A DNA stretch of 64,000 bases, from positions 496,001 to 560,000 of the forward strand of contig NC_015953.1 in the NCBI RefSeq assembly GCF_000177195.2. The letters are read 5' to 3'. This document shows positions 38,825 through 46,865 of the stretch, piece by piece. A model generated the notes under the pieces. The model was not told the origin of the DNA and ran no database searches. It saw only the letters and a list, made by a program, of their open reading frames with translations. The position numbers and the translations under genes are program-made. Numbering within the stretch: position 1 is the stretch's first letter; each line of letters starts with the position of its first letter. The stretch comes from Streptomyces sp. SirexAA-E. Lineage in GTDB: Bacteria; Actinomycetota; Actinomycetes; Streptomycetales; Streptomycetaceae.

Positions 38825-41290
38825 ATGGCACAGGGCACGGTCCAGGTGACGCACACCGGCACATCGCGATGGCGCCGCCGCACGGGCGAATACGCCTCCC
38901 TCACCGCGGCCCTGGAGGCGGCGGCGGACGGTGACGTCCTCACCGTCGCCCCCGGCACCTACCGCGAGAATCTCGTCGTCCACCGGGCGGTGACCCTGCG
39001 CGGCGCGGAGGGCTCCGCCGGTTCCGTCCGGATCGCGCCGGCCGACGGGGTGCCGCTGACCGTCCGCTCCGCCGCGGTGATCCGCGACATCCATGTGGAG
39101 GGCCAGGACTCGGCGGCTCCCGCGCTGCTCGTGGAGGAGGGCACACCGGAGCTGACGGATCTGCGGATCGTGACCAGGTCGGCCGCCGGCATCGAGGTCC
39201 GGGGCGGGGCCAGGCCGACCGTGCGCCGGTGCGGTGTCGACAATCCGGCCGGGGTCGGGATAGCCGTACTCGACGGCGCCGGGGGCGTGTTCGAGGAGTG
39301 CGAGGTCGTCTCGGCGGGCCAGACCGGCGTCTGGGTCCGCGACGGCGCCCGCCCCCGCCTCGACCGCTGCCGTGTCCACCACGCCTCGGGGGCGGGGCTG
39401 AGCGTGACCGGTGAGGGCAGCGTGCTGGAGGCGGTGGGCTGCGAGGTGTACGAGATCAAGGGCAGCGGCGTGCAGGTCACCGCGCGGGGCTCCGCGTACC
39501 TGACCGACTGCACCGTGCACCGCACCTCCGGGGACGGGGTCACCCTGGACACCGATGCCCTCCTCACCCTCGCCGACTGCGACATCCACGACATCCCGGA
39601 GAACGCGATCGATCTCCGGTCCCGCGCGGTGCTCACCCTGACCCGCTCGACCGTGCGCCGCTTCGGCCGCAACGGCCTGTCGGTCTGGGACCCGGGCACG
39701 CGCGTCGACGCCAACCAGTGCGAGATCCACGACTCCACGGGCGACTACCCGGCGGTCTGGGTCAGCGACGGCGCCACGGTCGTCCTGGACTCCTGCCGGG
39801 TGCACGACGTGCCCGACGCGCTCTTCGTCCTCGACCGGGGCTCGCGTGCCGATGTGGTGGACAGCGATCTGTCGCAGATCCGCAACACGGCGGTCTCGGT
39901 GAGCGACGGGGCCACCGCCCAGCTCGACGACTGCCGGATCCGCGAGGCGTCCACCGGGGCGTGGTTCCGCGACCACGGCAGCGGCGGGACCCTGAACAAC
40001 TGCACCATCGACGCCGCCCAGACCGGGGTGATCGTCACCAAGGGCGCCGACCCGACGATCGAGCGCTGCACGGTCACCTCGCCCGCGGAGGCCGGCTTCT
40101 ACGTCTCCGCCGAGGGCCGCGGCACCTTCCGCGGCTGCCGGGTCACGGGGAGCGAGGGCTACGGCTTCCACGTGATGGACGGCTGCCGTTCGACGCTCAG
40201 CCGTTGCCGCACCGAGCGGTGCGCACGCGGTGGTTACGAGTTCGCCGACGGCGCGGGCCCCGGTGGCGACGGCCGTTCGGGCGGCCCGGTGGTGGAGGAC
40301 TGCACCAGCGACGAGAGCGGGCTGCGCCCCGCCGCTCCCCCGGCTTCGCCCGTCCTGACCTCGGACCGGCCGGTGGGCGGGCTGCTCGGCTCGACGCCCG
40401 GGCAGCGGACCACGGAGCCTGCCCCCGCCCCGGCGTCCCCGGCACCGGCCACGGCACCGCCGGCTCCGGCCGAGGCGCCGCGCGACGCCGGTGCCGTCCT
40501 GGGCGAACTGGACGCGCTGGTGGGCCTGGAGAGCGTCAAGCGCGAGGTGCGGGCGCTGACGGACATGATCGAGGTGGGCCGGCGCCGTCAGCTGGCCGGC
40601 CTCAAGGCCGCGTCGGTGCGCCGCCACCTCGTCTTCACCGGCTCCCCCGGCACGGGCAAGACCACCGTGGCGCGGCTGTACGGAGAGATCCTGGCCGCCC
40701 TCGGGGTGCTCGAACACGGCCACCTCGTCGAGGTGTCACGGGTCGACCTGGTCGGCGAGCACATCGGGTCCACTGCCATCCGCACCCAGGAGGCGTTCGA
40801 CCGGGCACGCGGCGGAGTCCTGTTCGTCGACGAGGCGTACGCCCTGTCCCCCGAGGACTCCGGCCGCGACTTCGGGCGGGAGGCCATCGACACCCTGGTG
40901 AAGCTGATGGAGGACCACCGCGACGCGGTCGTGGTGATCGTGGCCGGGTACACCCACGAGATGGCGCGCTTCCTCACCGTCAACCCGGGCGTGGCGTCCC
41001 GTTTCTCACGCACCATCACCTTCAGCGACTACCTCCCCGAGGAGCTGCTGCGGATCGTCGAGCAGCAGTCCGAGGAGCACGAGTACAGCCTGGCCGAGGG
41101 GACCGGGGAGGCGCTGCTCAAGTACTTCACCGCGCTTCCCAAGGGCCCGGCGTTCGGCAACGGCCGCACCGCCCGCCAGACCTTCGAGTCGATGGTCGAG
41201 CGCCACGCGGGCCGGGTCGCCCAGCTGACGGACGCCAGCACCGACGACCTCACCCTGCTCTACCCCGAGGACCTGCCCGAGCTGCCCTGA
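38825..41290 (+). CDS. Beta-helix repeat protein fused to a CbxX/EccA-type AAA+ ATPase
   Basis: This 821-residue protein has right-handed parallel beta-helix repeats at about residues 20-490, with repeating units of about 22-24 residues containing a G-[IV]-x-[IV] turn (GIEVRGGARPTVRRC, GVWVRDGARPRLDRC, GVTLDTDALLTLADC). A Pro/Ala linker spans about 505-555. The AAA+ domain at about 560-821 has LVGLESVKREVRAL, Walker A GSPGTGKTT at about 606-614, Walker B VLFVDEAYAL at about 664-673 and a sensor/arginine region NPGVASRFSRTI. The AAA+ module belongs to the CbxX/CfqX/EccA/SpoVK group. The helix could bind a polymer or protein that the motor remodels. The gene ends inside the convergent hydrolase gene. 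Confidence 0.9.
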   Translation: MAQGTVQVTHTGTSRWRRRTGEYASLTAALEAAADGDVLTVAPGTYRENLVVHRAVTLRGAEGSAGSVRIAPADGVPLTVRSAAVIRDIHVEGQDSAAPALLVEEGTPELTDLRIVTRSAAGIEVRGGARPTVRRCGVDNPAGVGIAVLDGAGGVFEECEVVSAGQTGVWVRDGARPRLDRCRVHHASGAGLSVTGEGSVLEAVGCEVYEIKGSGVQVTARGSAYLTDCTVHRTSGDGVTLDTDALLTLADCDIHDIPENAIDLRSRAVLTLTRSTVRRFGRNGLSVWDPGTRVDANQCEIHDSTGDYPAVWVSDGATVVLDSCRVHDVPDALFVLDRGSRADVVDSDLSQIRNTAVSVSDGATAQLDDCRIREASTGAWFRDHGSGGTLNNCTIDAAQTGVIVTKGADPTIERCTVTSPAEAGFYVSAEGRGTFRGCRVTGSEGYGFHVMDGCRSTLSRCRTERCARGGYEFADGAGPGGDGRSGGPVVEDCTSDESGLRPAAPPASPVLTSDRPVGGLLGSTPGQRTTEPAPAPASPAPATAPPAPAEAPRDAGAVLGELDALVGLESVKREVRALTDMIEVGRRRQLAGLKAASVRRHLVFTGSPGTGKTTVARLYGEILAALGVLEHGHLVEVSRVDLVGEHIGSTAIRTQEAFDRARGGVLFVDEAYALSPEDSGRDFGREAIDTLVKLMEDHRDAVVVIVAGYTHEMARFLTVNPGVASRFSRTITFSDYLPEELLRIVEQQSEEHEYSLAEGTGEALLKYFTALPKGPAFGNGRTARQTFESMVERHAGRVAQLTDASTDDLTLLYPEDLPELP

Positions 41291-43725
41291 ACCTTCCCGG
41301 TGGCCTGCCGGGGCAGTGCGGGTCCGAGCCGGTCCAGGAGCGCGGCCCGCTCCACGGCGAAGGACGGGTCGGCCTGGTAGTCGGAGTGGCCGAGGACGGG
41401 CTCGGGCAGCGGGTGCGCCACCGTACGGCCGTAGACGAGCGGGTCCTTCAGCGGGCCGCGGTCCACTTCCGGGCCGTCGCCCTCGTCGATCCGGACGGGC
41501 CCGCCGATGGGATCGGTGGCGCGCCACAGGTTGCGCCAGCAGTGCACGGACCGGTGCAGCCCCTGGAGCGCTCCGGGGCCGAAGTAGGCCGGGAACCAGC
41601 GCCCGTAGAGCCGCTCGATCGGTGAGCCGTACGTGAGCAGGGCGACCTGACGGCGTGCCGCGGCAGGCAGTTGCCACACGGCGGCGGCCGCCAGCACGCT
41701 GCCCTGGGAATGGCCGGAGATGACGAGCCTGCCCCGGGTGCTGCCCGTCCAGGCGCACATCCGGGACGACAGGTCGGGGACGGCACGCTCCGCGTAGCAC
41801 GGCGGGGCGAAGGGGTGGGCGGCGCGCGGCCAGAACGTGCCGACGTCCCAGAGGATGCCGATGGTGCGGCGCGCGGAGACGTCACGGTAGGCGCGGCGCC
41901 CCCAGGTGACGAACAGTATGAACCCGACCCCTATCAGCCAGGATCCCGTCGCCTGCGCGGCCTCCGCGACGGACTCCACGAGCGGACCCGCCTCGTCCAG
42001 GGCCCGCCCGGGCACCTGTCCGCTGACCCAGGACCCGACGACCGCCCCGGCCCCCAGGAACAGGGTGGCCCCGGAGACCAGGGCCACGATCCGGGGTGCG
42101 GAGTCGGTGAGCGCGGCCGTGGCCCTGATGCGGGCGATCTGCCGGGTGCGCCCCGGGTCGGGGTGCGCCTGCGCGTACTCGGCCTCGATCCCGGGCCCCA
42201 TCCGGCGGGCGCGTCGTGCGGTGCGGACGACGAGCCAGGTGACGGGGAACACGAGCAGGAGCAGGAGGACCGGGATCACGGAGGCCTGCCAGCTCAGGAG
42301 CACGGGCGGGCCCTCCACGACGGACGGGCCGCCCATCCCGGGTGTTCCGGGGCCGTCGAGCCAGTCGGCGACACGCTGGGCCACCCCGCCGGTCATCACG
42401 CCCCCGAGCGCGCAGGCCAGCATGGCCACGGCGGGACCTCCGAGCCCCCGCAGGGTGGTGCGCGGTTCGGGCGCACGCCGGTAGAGGCCCAGCGCCACAC
42501 CGGCGAGCACGACGACGAGGAGCCCCTGGCCGAGCACGAGGACGCCGAAGACGGCCTCGCCGGGGAGGGCGCCCGAGGAGACCCAGCGGGGACGTGACCA
42601 GGCCGCGTAGACCGCGGCGAGGAACAGCAGGGCGAGCGCGGTGGCCGGCAGGAAGGAGGTGACCGCGCGGTCGATCCGGTTGTCGAGGCGCCGCTCGCTG
42701 CGGCCCCGTCGGCAGACCACCCCGACGACGGCGATCGAGCACAGGACGAGCGCCACCTCGAACAGCCGGCCGACCGGGGCGGGCACGGGGCCGTCGGCGG
42801 ACCGGTCGTACCGGGCGGCCGCTCCTCCGACGGCGGCCGCGACGGTGAGGAAGCCCGCGGCCGTGTGCGCGGCGCGCAGCCGGGCCACCAGCCTGCGTCC
42901 GTACCAGAAGCCGGGCCGGCCGAGGGCGGGGCGGACGCCGGGGGCGCCGGGCGGCTCCGGGACCGCCGCGGGTGCCGGGGGATTGTCCGACTCCTCCAGG
43001 TCGAGCGGTCGCTGCGACTCGTAGGCGCTCCAGGTGCGGTTGGACAGGTACCAGAGCAGTCCGACGAGCGCGGCGGGCAGCAGGGCGGCGAGCGCGAGAC
43101 GTCGGCCTGGCTGGGACCACCAGCCGCCCTGGTCGGGCGAGAGGAACCCCAGCCAGGAGCGGCGCCCGACGCACTCGGTGGCACCGGCGCACTGCCAGGC
43201 GACGAGATCGAGGGCGACCTCGCAGACGGCGGCGGTGAGCAGCACGGTGAGGCTGAGGGCGATGAGCCGCACCATCACTCCGTACAGGCGGACCGCGGTG
43301 CCGCTCCCGCGTGCGCCGGGGCGCATCCAGTGGGCCAGGTTGACCACCATGAAGGGGAGCAGCAGCAGCCACAGCGCCCGCGAACCGTTGCCGGAGGTGA
43401 GGTTGGACCAGCAGTACGCCTCGGGGACGGGCCCGTCCCCCCGGCGCTCGGGGTCCTGCTCGGCGCCGAGGTCCTCGGTGCGCCGGTAGACGGCCGCGGT
43501 GACGTCACCGGTGACCCGGGTGATCCTGGGGTCGCCGAGCATCTCGTGCGGGGTGGTTCCGCCGACACCGTGGACGAGCAGTTCCAGCGCTGCCCCGCCG
43601 CTCGGCGGGTCCTGGTGGGCACGGGTCAAGGTCGGTGACTCGCTCTCTGGTGCGTCCGGCCTCTCGGCCTCCGGGAAGGGGACGACGGCGCCGCGCGGAG
43701 CTGTCCACTGACGCACAGTCACCAC
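41260..43725 (-). CDS. Large multi-spanning membrane protein with alpha/beta-hydrolase (lipase-like) motifs
   Basis: This 821-residue protein has LELLVHGVGGTTPHEMLGDP at about residues 48-67, an oxyanion-hole-like HG motif. At least eight membrane helices follow (for example LWLLLLPFMVVNLAHW, VAMLACALGGVMTGGVA, VIPVLLLLLVFPVTWLVV). The nucleophile elbow GRLVISGHSQGSVLAAAAVW is at about residues 664-683, with a likely catalytic Asp/His in the last 100 residues. The hydrolase halves therefore flank a membrane core. It may act on lipids or lipid-linked substrates, but this is inferred from the motif only. Its last 31 bases overlap the end of the convergent beta-helix-AAA gene. Confidence 0.75.
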   Translation of the reverse strand: MVTVRQWTAPRGAVVPFPEAERPDAPESESPTLTRAHQDPPSGGAALELLVHGVGGTTPHEMLGDPRITRVTGDVTAAVYRRTEDLGAEQDPERRGDGPVPEAYCWSNLTSGNGSRALWLLLLPFMVVNLAHWMRPGARGSGTAVRLYGVMVRLIALSLTVLLTAAVCEVALDLVAWQCAGATECVGRRSWLGFLSPDQGGWWSQPGRRLALAALLPAALVGLLWYLSNRTWSAYESQRPLDLEESDNPPAPAAVPEPPGAPGVRPALGRPGFWYGRRLVARLRAAHTAAGFLTVAAAVGGAAARYDRSADGPVPAPVGRLFEVALVLCSIAVVGVVCRRGRSERRLDNRIDRAVTSFLPATALALLFLAAVYAAWSRPRWVSSGALPGEAVFGVLVLGQGLLVVVLAGVALGLYRRAPEPRTTLRGLGGPAVAMLACALGGVMTGGVAQRVADWLDGPGTPGMGGPSVVEGPPVLLSWQASVIPVLLLLLVFPVTWLVVRTARRARRMGPGIEAEYAQAHPDPGRTRQIARIRATAALTDSAPRIVALVSGATLFLGAGAVVGSWVSGQVPGRALDEAGPLVESVAEAAQATGSWLIGVGFILFVTWGRRAYRDVSARRTIGILWDVGTFWPRAAHPFAPPCYAERAVPDLSSRMCAWTGSTRGRLVISGHSQGSVLAAAAVWQLPAAARRQVALLTYGSPIERLYGRWFPAYFGPGALQGLHRSVHCWRNLWRATDPIGGPVRIDEGDGPEVDRGPLKDPLVYGRTVAHPLPEPVLGHSDYQADPSFAVERAALLDRLGPALPRQATGKVQGSSGRSSG

Positions 43726-43866
43726 TGTCCCGGACGGACCGGGTCCACGGCACCCCCCTCACCGAATCTCCCCAGTGGCACGGCCGGTGGGGGTGCGTGA
43801 AAGGATGAGGCCGTCCCGCAGGCCGCTGCCGGACCGTGTGGACTCCAGGGAAGGACCGGCCCGGCG

Positions 43867-44694
43867 TTGAGCGAGAACCAGAATCTGCTCGCGGAGCAGC
43901 GGCGTGCGGTCATCCTCGACGAGGTGCGCAAGCGGGGCGGCGTCCGGGTCAACGAGCTGACCCGCAGGCTGAGCGTCTCCGACATGACCATCCGCCGGGA
44001 CCTGGACGCGCTGGCCCGGCAGGGCGTGATCGAGAAGGTGCACGGCGGGGCCGTCCCGGTGGTCGAGGCGAGCACGCACGAGCCGGGTTTCGAGGCCAAG
44101 TCGACGCTGGAGCTCAGCGCCAAGGAGGACATCGCGCGGGCGGCCGCGGCGATGGCGGTGCCCGGCAGCGCGATCGCTCTGTCCGGCGGTACGACGACGT
44201 TCGCGCTGGCCCGTCACCTTCTGGAGGTTCCGGGGCTGACGGTGGTGACGAACTCGGTGCGGGTCGCCGACGTGTTCCACGACGCGCAGCGACCGGTCTC
44301 GGGCAACGGGCGCTCCGGTGCGGCCTCCGTGGTGCTGACCGGCGGGATCCGTACGCCGTCGGACTCGCTGGTCGGGCCGGTCGCCGACCGTGCGATCGGC
44401 TCGCTCCACTTCGACGTCCTGTTCCTCGGGGTGCACGGCATCTCGGTCGAGGCCGGCCTCTCGACCCCGAACCTCGCGGAGGCCGAGACCAATCGACGTC
44501 TGGTGGGGGCGGCACGCCGGGTCGTGGTGGTCGCCGACCACACCAAGTGGGGCACGGTGGGGCTGAGTTCGTTCGCCACGCTGGACGAGGTCGACACCTT
44601 CGTCACGGACGCGAGCCTTTCGGACGAGGTCCGGCGGGAGATAGAGGAGCATCTGCCGGGGCTGGTCGTGGCGGGCGAGGCACCGGCCTCCTGA
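43867..44694 (+). CDS. DeoR/GlpR family transcriptional regulator
   Basis: This 275-residue protein starts at TTG 43867 behind GGAAGGA. The HTH (LAEQRRAVILDEVRKRGGVR, VNELTRRLSVSDMTIRRDLD, GVIEKVHGGAVP) is at about residues 7-62. The sugar-phosphate-sensing domain contains IALSGGTTTFALARHL, VVLTGGIRTPSDSLVGPVAD, FLGVHGISVEAGLSTP and VVADHTKWG, all standard for DeoR-type repressors. It probably responds to a sugar phosphate. No kinase or transporter is adjacent, so the regulon is unclear. The nearest carbohydrate genes are the cellulases downstream, but their CebR-type boxes imply a LacI regulator. Confidence 0.9.
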   Translation: MSENQNLLAEQRRAVILDEVRKRGGVRVNELTRRLSVSDMTIRRDLDALARQGVIEKVHGGAVPVVEASTHEPGFEAKSTLELSAKEDIARAAAAMAVPGSAIALSGGTTTFALARHLLEVPGLTVVTNSVRVADVFHDAQRPVSGNGRSGAASVVLTGGIRTPSDSLVGPVADRAIGSLHFDVLFLGVHGISVEAGLSTPNLAEAETNRRLVGAARRVVVVADHTKWGTVGLSSFATLDEVDTFVTDASLSDEVRREIEEHLPGLVVAGEAPAS

Positions 44695-44777
44695 CGGCCG
44701 CCCGGACGCGGGGCCCGGCACCGACGCGCGCGTTCCGCTCCACGTCCCGCGGGCCCCGGACGTCCTAGGATCCTGCT

Positions 44778-45212
44778 GTGGCCGTCTTCCGGATCGAGCG
44801 TTTCACTCCCCTCCCCGCCGCCGAGGCCTGGCGCCGGGTGACCGACTGGGAGCGGCACGGCGACACCGTTCCGCTCACGGCGGTCACCGTGCGGACCGAC
44901 CCGCCCACCCGGAACGGCACCGTCTTCGTGGCGCGTACGGGCCTGGGCCCGCTGGGATTCGACGATCCGATGGAAGTGGTCCGGTGGGTCCCGCCCGCCG
45001 CCGGGCGGGCCGGGCTGTGCGAGCTGGAGAAGCGCGGCTCCCTCGTCCGGGGCCGGGCATCCATCGACGTGTGCCCGACGGGTGCGGGCTCGCACGTCAT
45101 CTGGGTCGAGGAGCTGTGGGTGCGGCTGCTGCCCCGGGGGGCCGATCCGCTGCTGGCGTCCGGGGGCCGACGGGTCTTCGGCCGGGTGCTGGACACGCTG
45201 CTCGCCGATTAG
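44778..45212 (+). CDS. SRPBCC/polyketide-cyclase-like lipid-binding protein
   Basis: This 144-residue protein starts at GTG 44778. FRIERFTPLPAAEAWRRVTD, WERHGDTVPLTAVTV, then GTVFVARTGLGPLGFDDPME and a C-terminal helix (FGRVLDTLLAD) match the START/Bet v1-like (SRPBCC) fold, which encloses a hydrophobic cavity. The role is not known. It follows the DeoR gene by 83 bp and may be co-transcribed. Confidence 0.75.
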   Translation: MAVFRIERFTPLPAAEAWRRVTDWERHGDTVPLTAVTVRTDPPTRNGTVFVARTGLGPLGFDDPMEVVRWVPPAAGRAGLCELEKRGSLVRGRASIDVCPTGAGSHVIWVEELWVRLLPRGADPLLASGGRRVFGRVLDTLLAD

Positions 45213-45280
45213 GGCGCGTCCGGGCGGTCGGATGTCTGTACACGCCTCGGCGCACCGGTGTACGGTCTCGGCCCGATGGG

Positions 45281-45294
45281 TGGGAGCGCTCCCA
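45281..45294. promoter_or_regulatory. CebR box TGGGAGCGCTCCCA
   Basis: This perfect 14-bp palindrome is identical to the cellobiose-responsive CebR operator of Streptomyces. It lies 37 bp upstream of the GH5 start and would repress it in the absence of cello-oligosaccharides. Confidence 0.9.
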
Positions 45295-45331
45295 TCATGC
45301 ACTGTTCCCGCTTCACACGAGGAGGAACGCT

Positions 45332-46702
45332 GTGAAACGCTTTCTGGCCTTACTGGCCACCTGCGCGACGGTCCTGGGCCTCACGGCACTGACCGGCCCC
45401 CAGGCGGTGGCCGCCGCGGGCTGCACGGCCGACTACACGATCACCAGCCAGTGGCAGGGCGGCTTCCAGGCCGCGGTGAAGGTCACCAACCTGGGAACCC
45501 CCGTGACCGGGTGGAAGCTCACGTTCACCCTGCCGGACGCGGGACAGAAGGTCGTCCAGGGCTGGAACGCCGCCTGGTCGCAGTCGGGTTCCGCGGTCAC
45601 CGCCGCCGGCGCCGACTGGAACGGCACACTGGCCACCGGCGCGTCGGCCGAGGCGGGCTTCGTGGGCTCCTTCACGGGCGCCAACCCGCCTCCCACGGCG
45701 TTCGCGCTCAACGGTGTCGCCTGTACGGGCTCCACCGGAGAACCCCCGGCCGGCTCCGACGGCGGCACCCCCGTGGACGTCAACGGGCAGCTCCACGTCT
45801 GCGGGGTGAACCTCTGCAACCAGTACGACCGGCCCGTGCAGCTGCGGGGTATGAGCACGCACGGCATCCAGTGGTTCGACGCCTGCTACGACGCCGCCTC
45901 CCTGGACGCGCTGGCGAACGACTGGAAGTCGGACCTGCTGCGCATCGCCATGTACGTGCAGGAGGACGGTTACGAGACCGACCCGGCGGGCTTCACCCGG
46001 CGCGTGAACGACCTCGTCGACATGGCCGAGGCCCGCGGCATGTACGCGTTGATCGACTTCCACACCCTGACCCCGGGCGACCCGAACGTCAACCTCGACC
46101 GCGCCAAGACGTTCTTCGCGTCCGTCGCCGCGCGCAACGCCGGCAAGAAGAACGTGATCTACGAGATCGCCAACGAGCCCAACGGCGTGACCTGGACGGC
46201 CGTCAAGAGCTACGCCGAGCAGGTCATCCCGGTGATCCGGGCCGCCGACCCGGACGCCGTCGTCATCGTCGGCACCCGCGGCTGGTCCTCGCTGGGCGTC
46301 TCGGACGGCTCCGACGAGAGCGAGGTCGTCAACAGCCCCGTCAATGCCACCAACATCATGTACGCGTTCCACTTCTACGCAGCGAGCCACAAGGACGCCT
46401 ACCGCTCCACGCTGAGCCGGGCGGCGGCGCGGCTTCCGCTCTTCGTCACCGAGTTCGGCACGGTGAGCGCCACCGGCGGCGGGGCGATGGACCGGGCGAG
46501 CACCACGGCCTGGCTGGACCTGCTCGACCAGCTGAAGATCAGCTATGCGAACTGGACCTATTCCGACGCGCCCGAGAGCAGCGCGGCGTTCCGGCCGGGC
46601 ACCTGCGGCGGCGGCGACTACAGCGGCAGCGGCGTGCTGACCGAGTCCGGGGCGCTGCTCAAGAACCGGATCAGCACCCCCGATTCCTTCCCCACCGGCT
46701 GA
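45332..46702 (+). CDS. Secreted endoglucanase, CBM2-GH5
   Basis: This 456-residue protein starts at GTG 45332 behind AGGAGGA. The signal peptide is MKRFLALLATCATVLGLTAL..., with cleavage near AVAAAG. The CBM2 at about residues 30-130 has CTADYTITSQWQGGFQAAVK, TGWKLTFTLP and the surface tryptophans W46, W63 and W86-region. A short linker leads to a GH5 catalytic domain at about 145-456 with VCGVNLCNQYDRPVQLRGMS, the acid/base in IYEIANEPNG and the nucleophile in LFVTEFGT. It cuts internal beta-1,4-glucan bonds in cellulose. Codon 7 (45350-45352) is TTA, so translation also depends on bldA. A CebR box precedes it. Confidence 0.94.
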   Translation: MKRFLALLATCATVLGLTALTGPQAVAAAGCTADYTITSQWQGGFQAAVKVTNLGTPVTGWKLTFTLPDAGQKVVQGWNAAWSQSGSAVTAAGADWNGTLATGASAEAGFVGSFTGANPPPTAFALNGVACTGSTGEPPAGSDGGTPVDVNGQLHVCGVNLCNQYDRPVQLRGMSTHGIQWFDACYDAASLDALANDWKSDLLRIAMYVQEDGYETDPAGFTRRVNDLVDMAEARGMYALIDFHTLTPGDPNVNLDRAKTFFASVAARNAGKKNVIYEIANEPNGVTWTAVKSYAEQVIPVIRAADPDAVVIVGTRGWSSLGVSDGSDESEVVNSPVNATNIMYAFHFYAASHKDAYRSTLSRAAARLPLFVTEFGTVSATGGGAMDRASTTAWLDLLDQLKISYANWTYSDAPESSAAFRPGTCGGGDYSGSGVLTESGALLKNRISTPDSFPTG

Positions 46703-46745
46703 TCCCCCGCGGGGCTCCGGCCGGGCCGGGGCTCCGCCTCCATCA

Positions 46746-46759
46746 CGGGAGCGCTCCCA
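46746..46759. promoter_or_regulatory. Second CebR-type box (CGGGAGCGCTCCCA)
   Basis: This element keeps 13 of 14 bases of the CebR operator (first base C instead of T). It is 43 bp upstream of the original GTG start of the next cellulose-binding protein gene, the same spacing as the first box. Confidence 0.8.
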
Positions 46760-46820
46760 CCTCTCCTTTCCCGTAACCCGCGACCCTGCCTGGAGGCACA
46801 CGTGCGCGTCCTTCCCCCAC

Positions 46821-46864
46821 GATCACCGCGCCGGCCCCCCGCGATTACCGCGCCGGCCCTGGGC
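46821..46864. repeat. 22-bp tandem duplication in the signal-peptide coding region
   Basis: The two copies start GATCACCGCGCCGGCCC (46821) and GATTACCGCGCCGGCCC (46843), and 18 of 22 bases agree overall. Because 22 is not a multiple of three, the duplication shifts the frame between the GTG at 46802 and the rest of the gene. Confidence 0.8.
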
Positions 46865-46865
46865 G

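Noticed and set aside
38663..40723. Long open frame on the - strand opposite the beta-helix-AAA gene
   Set aside because: It is an antisense shadow; the + strand frame has clear repeats and Walker motifs.
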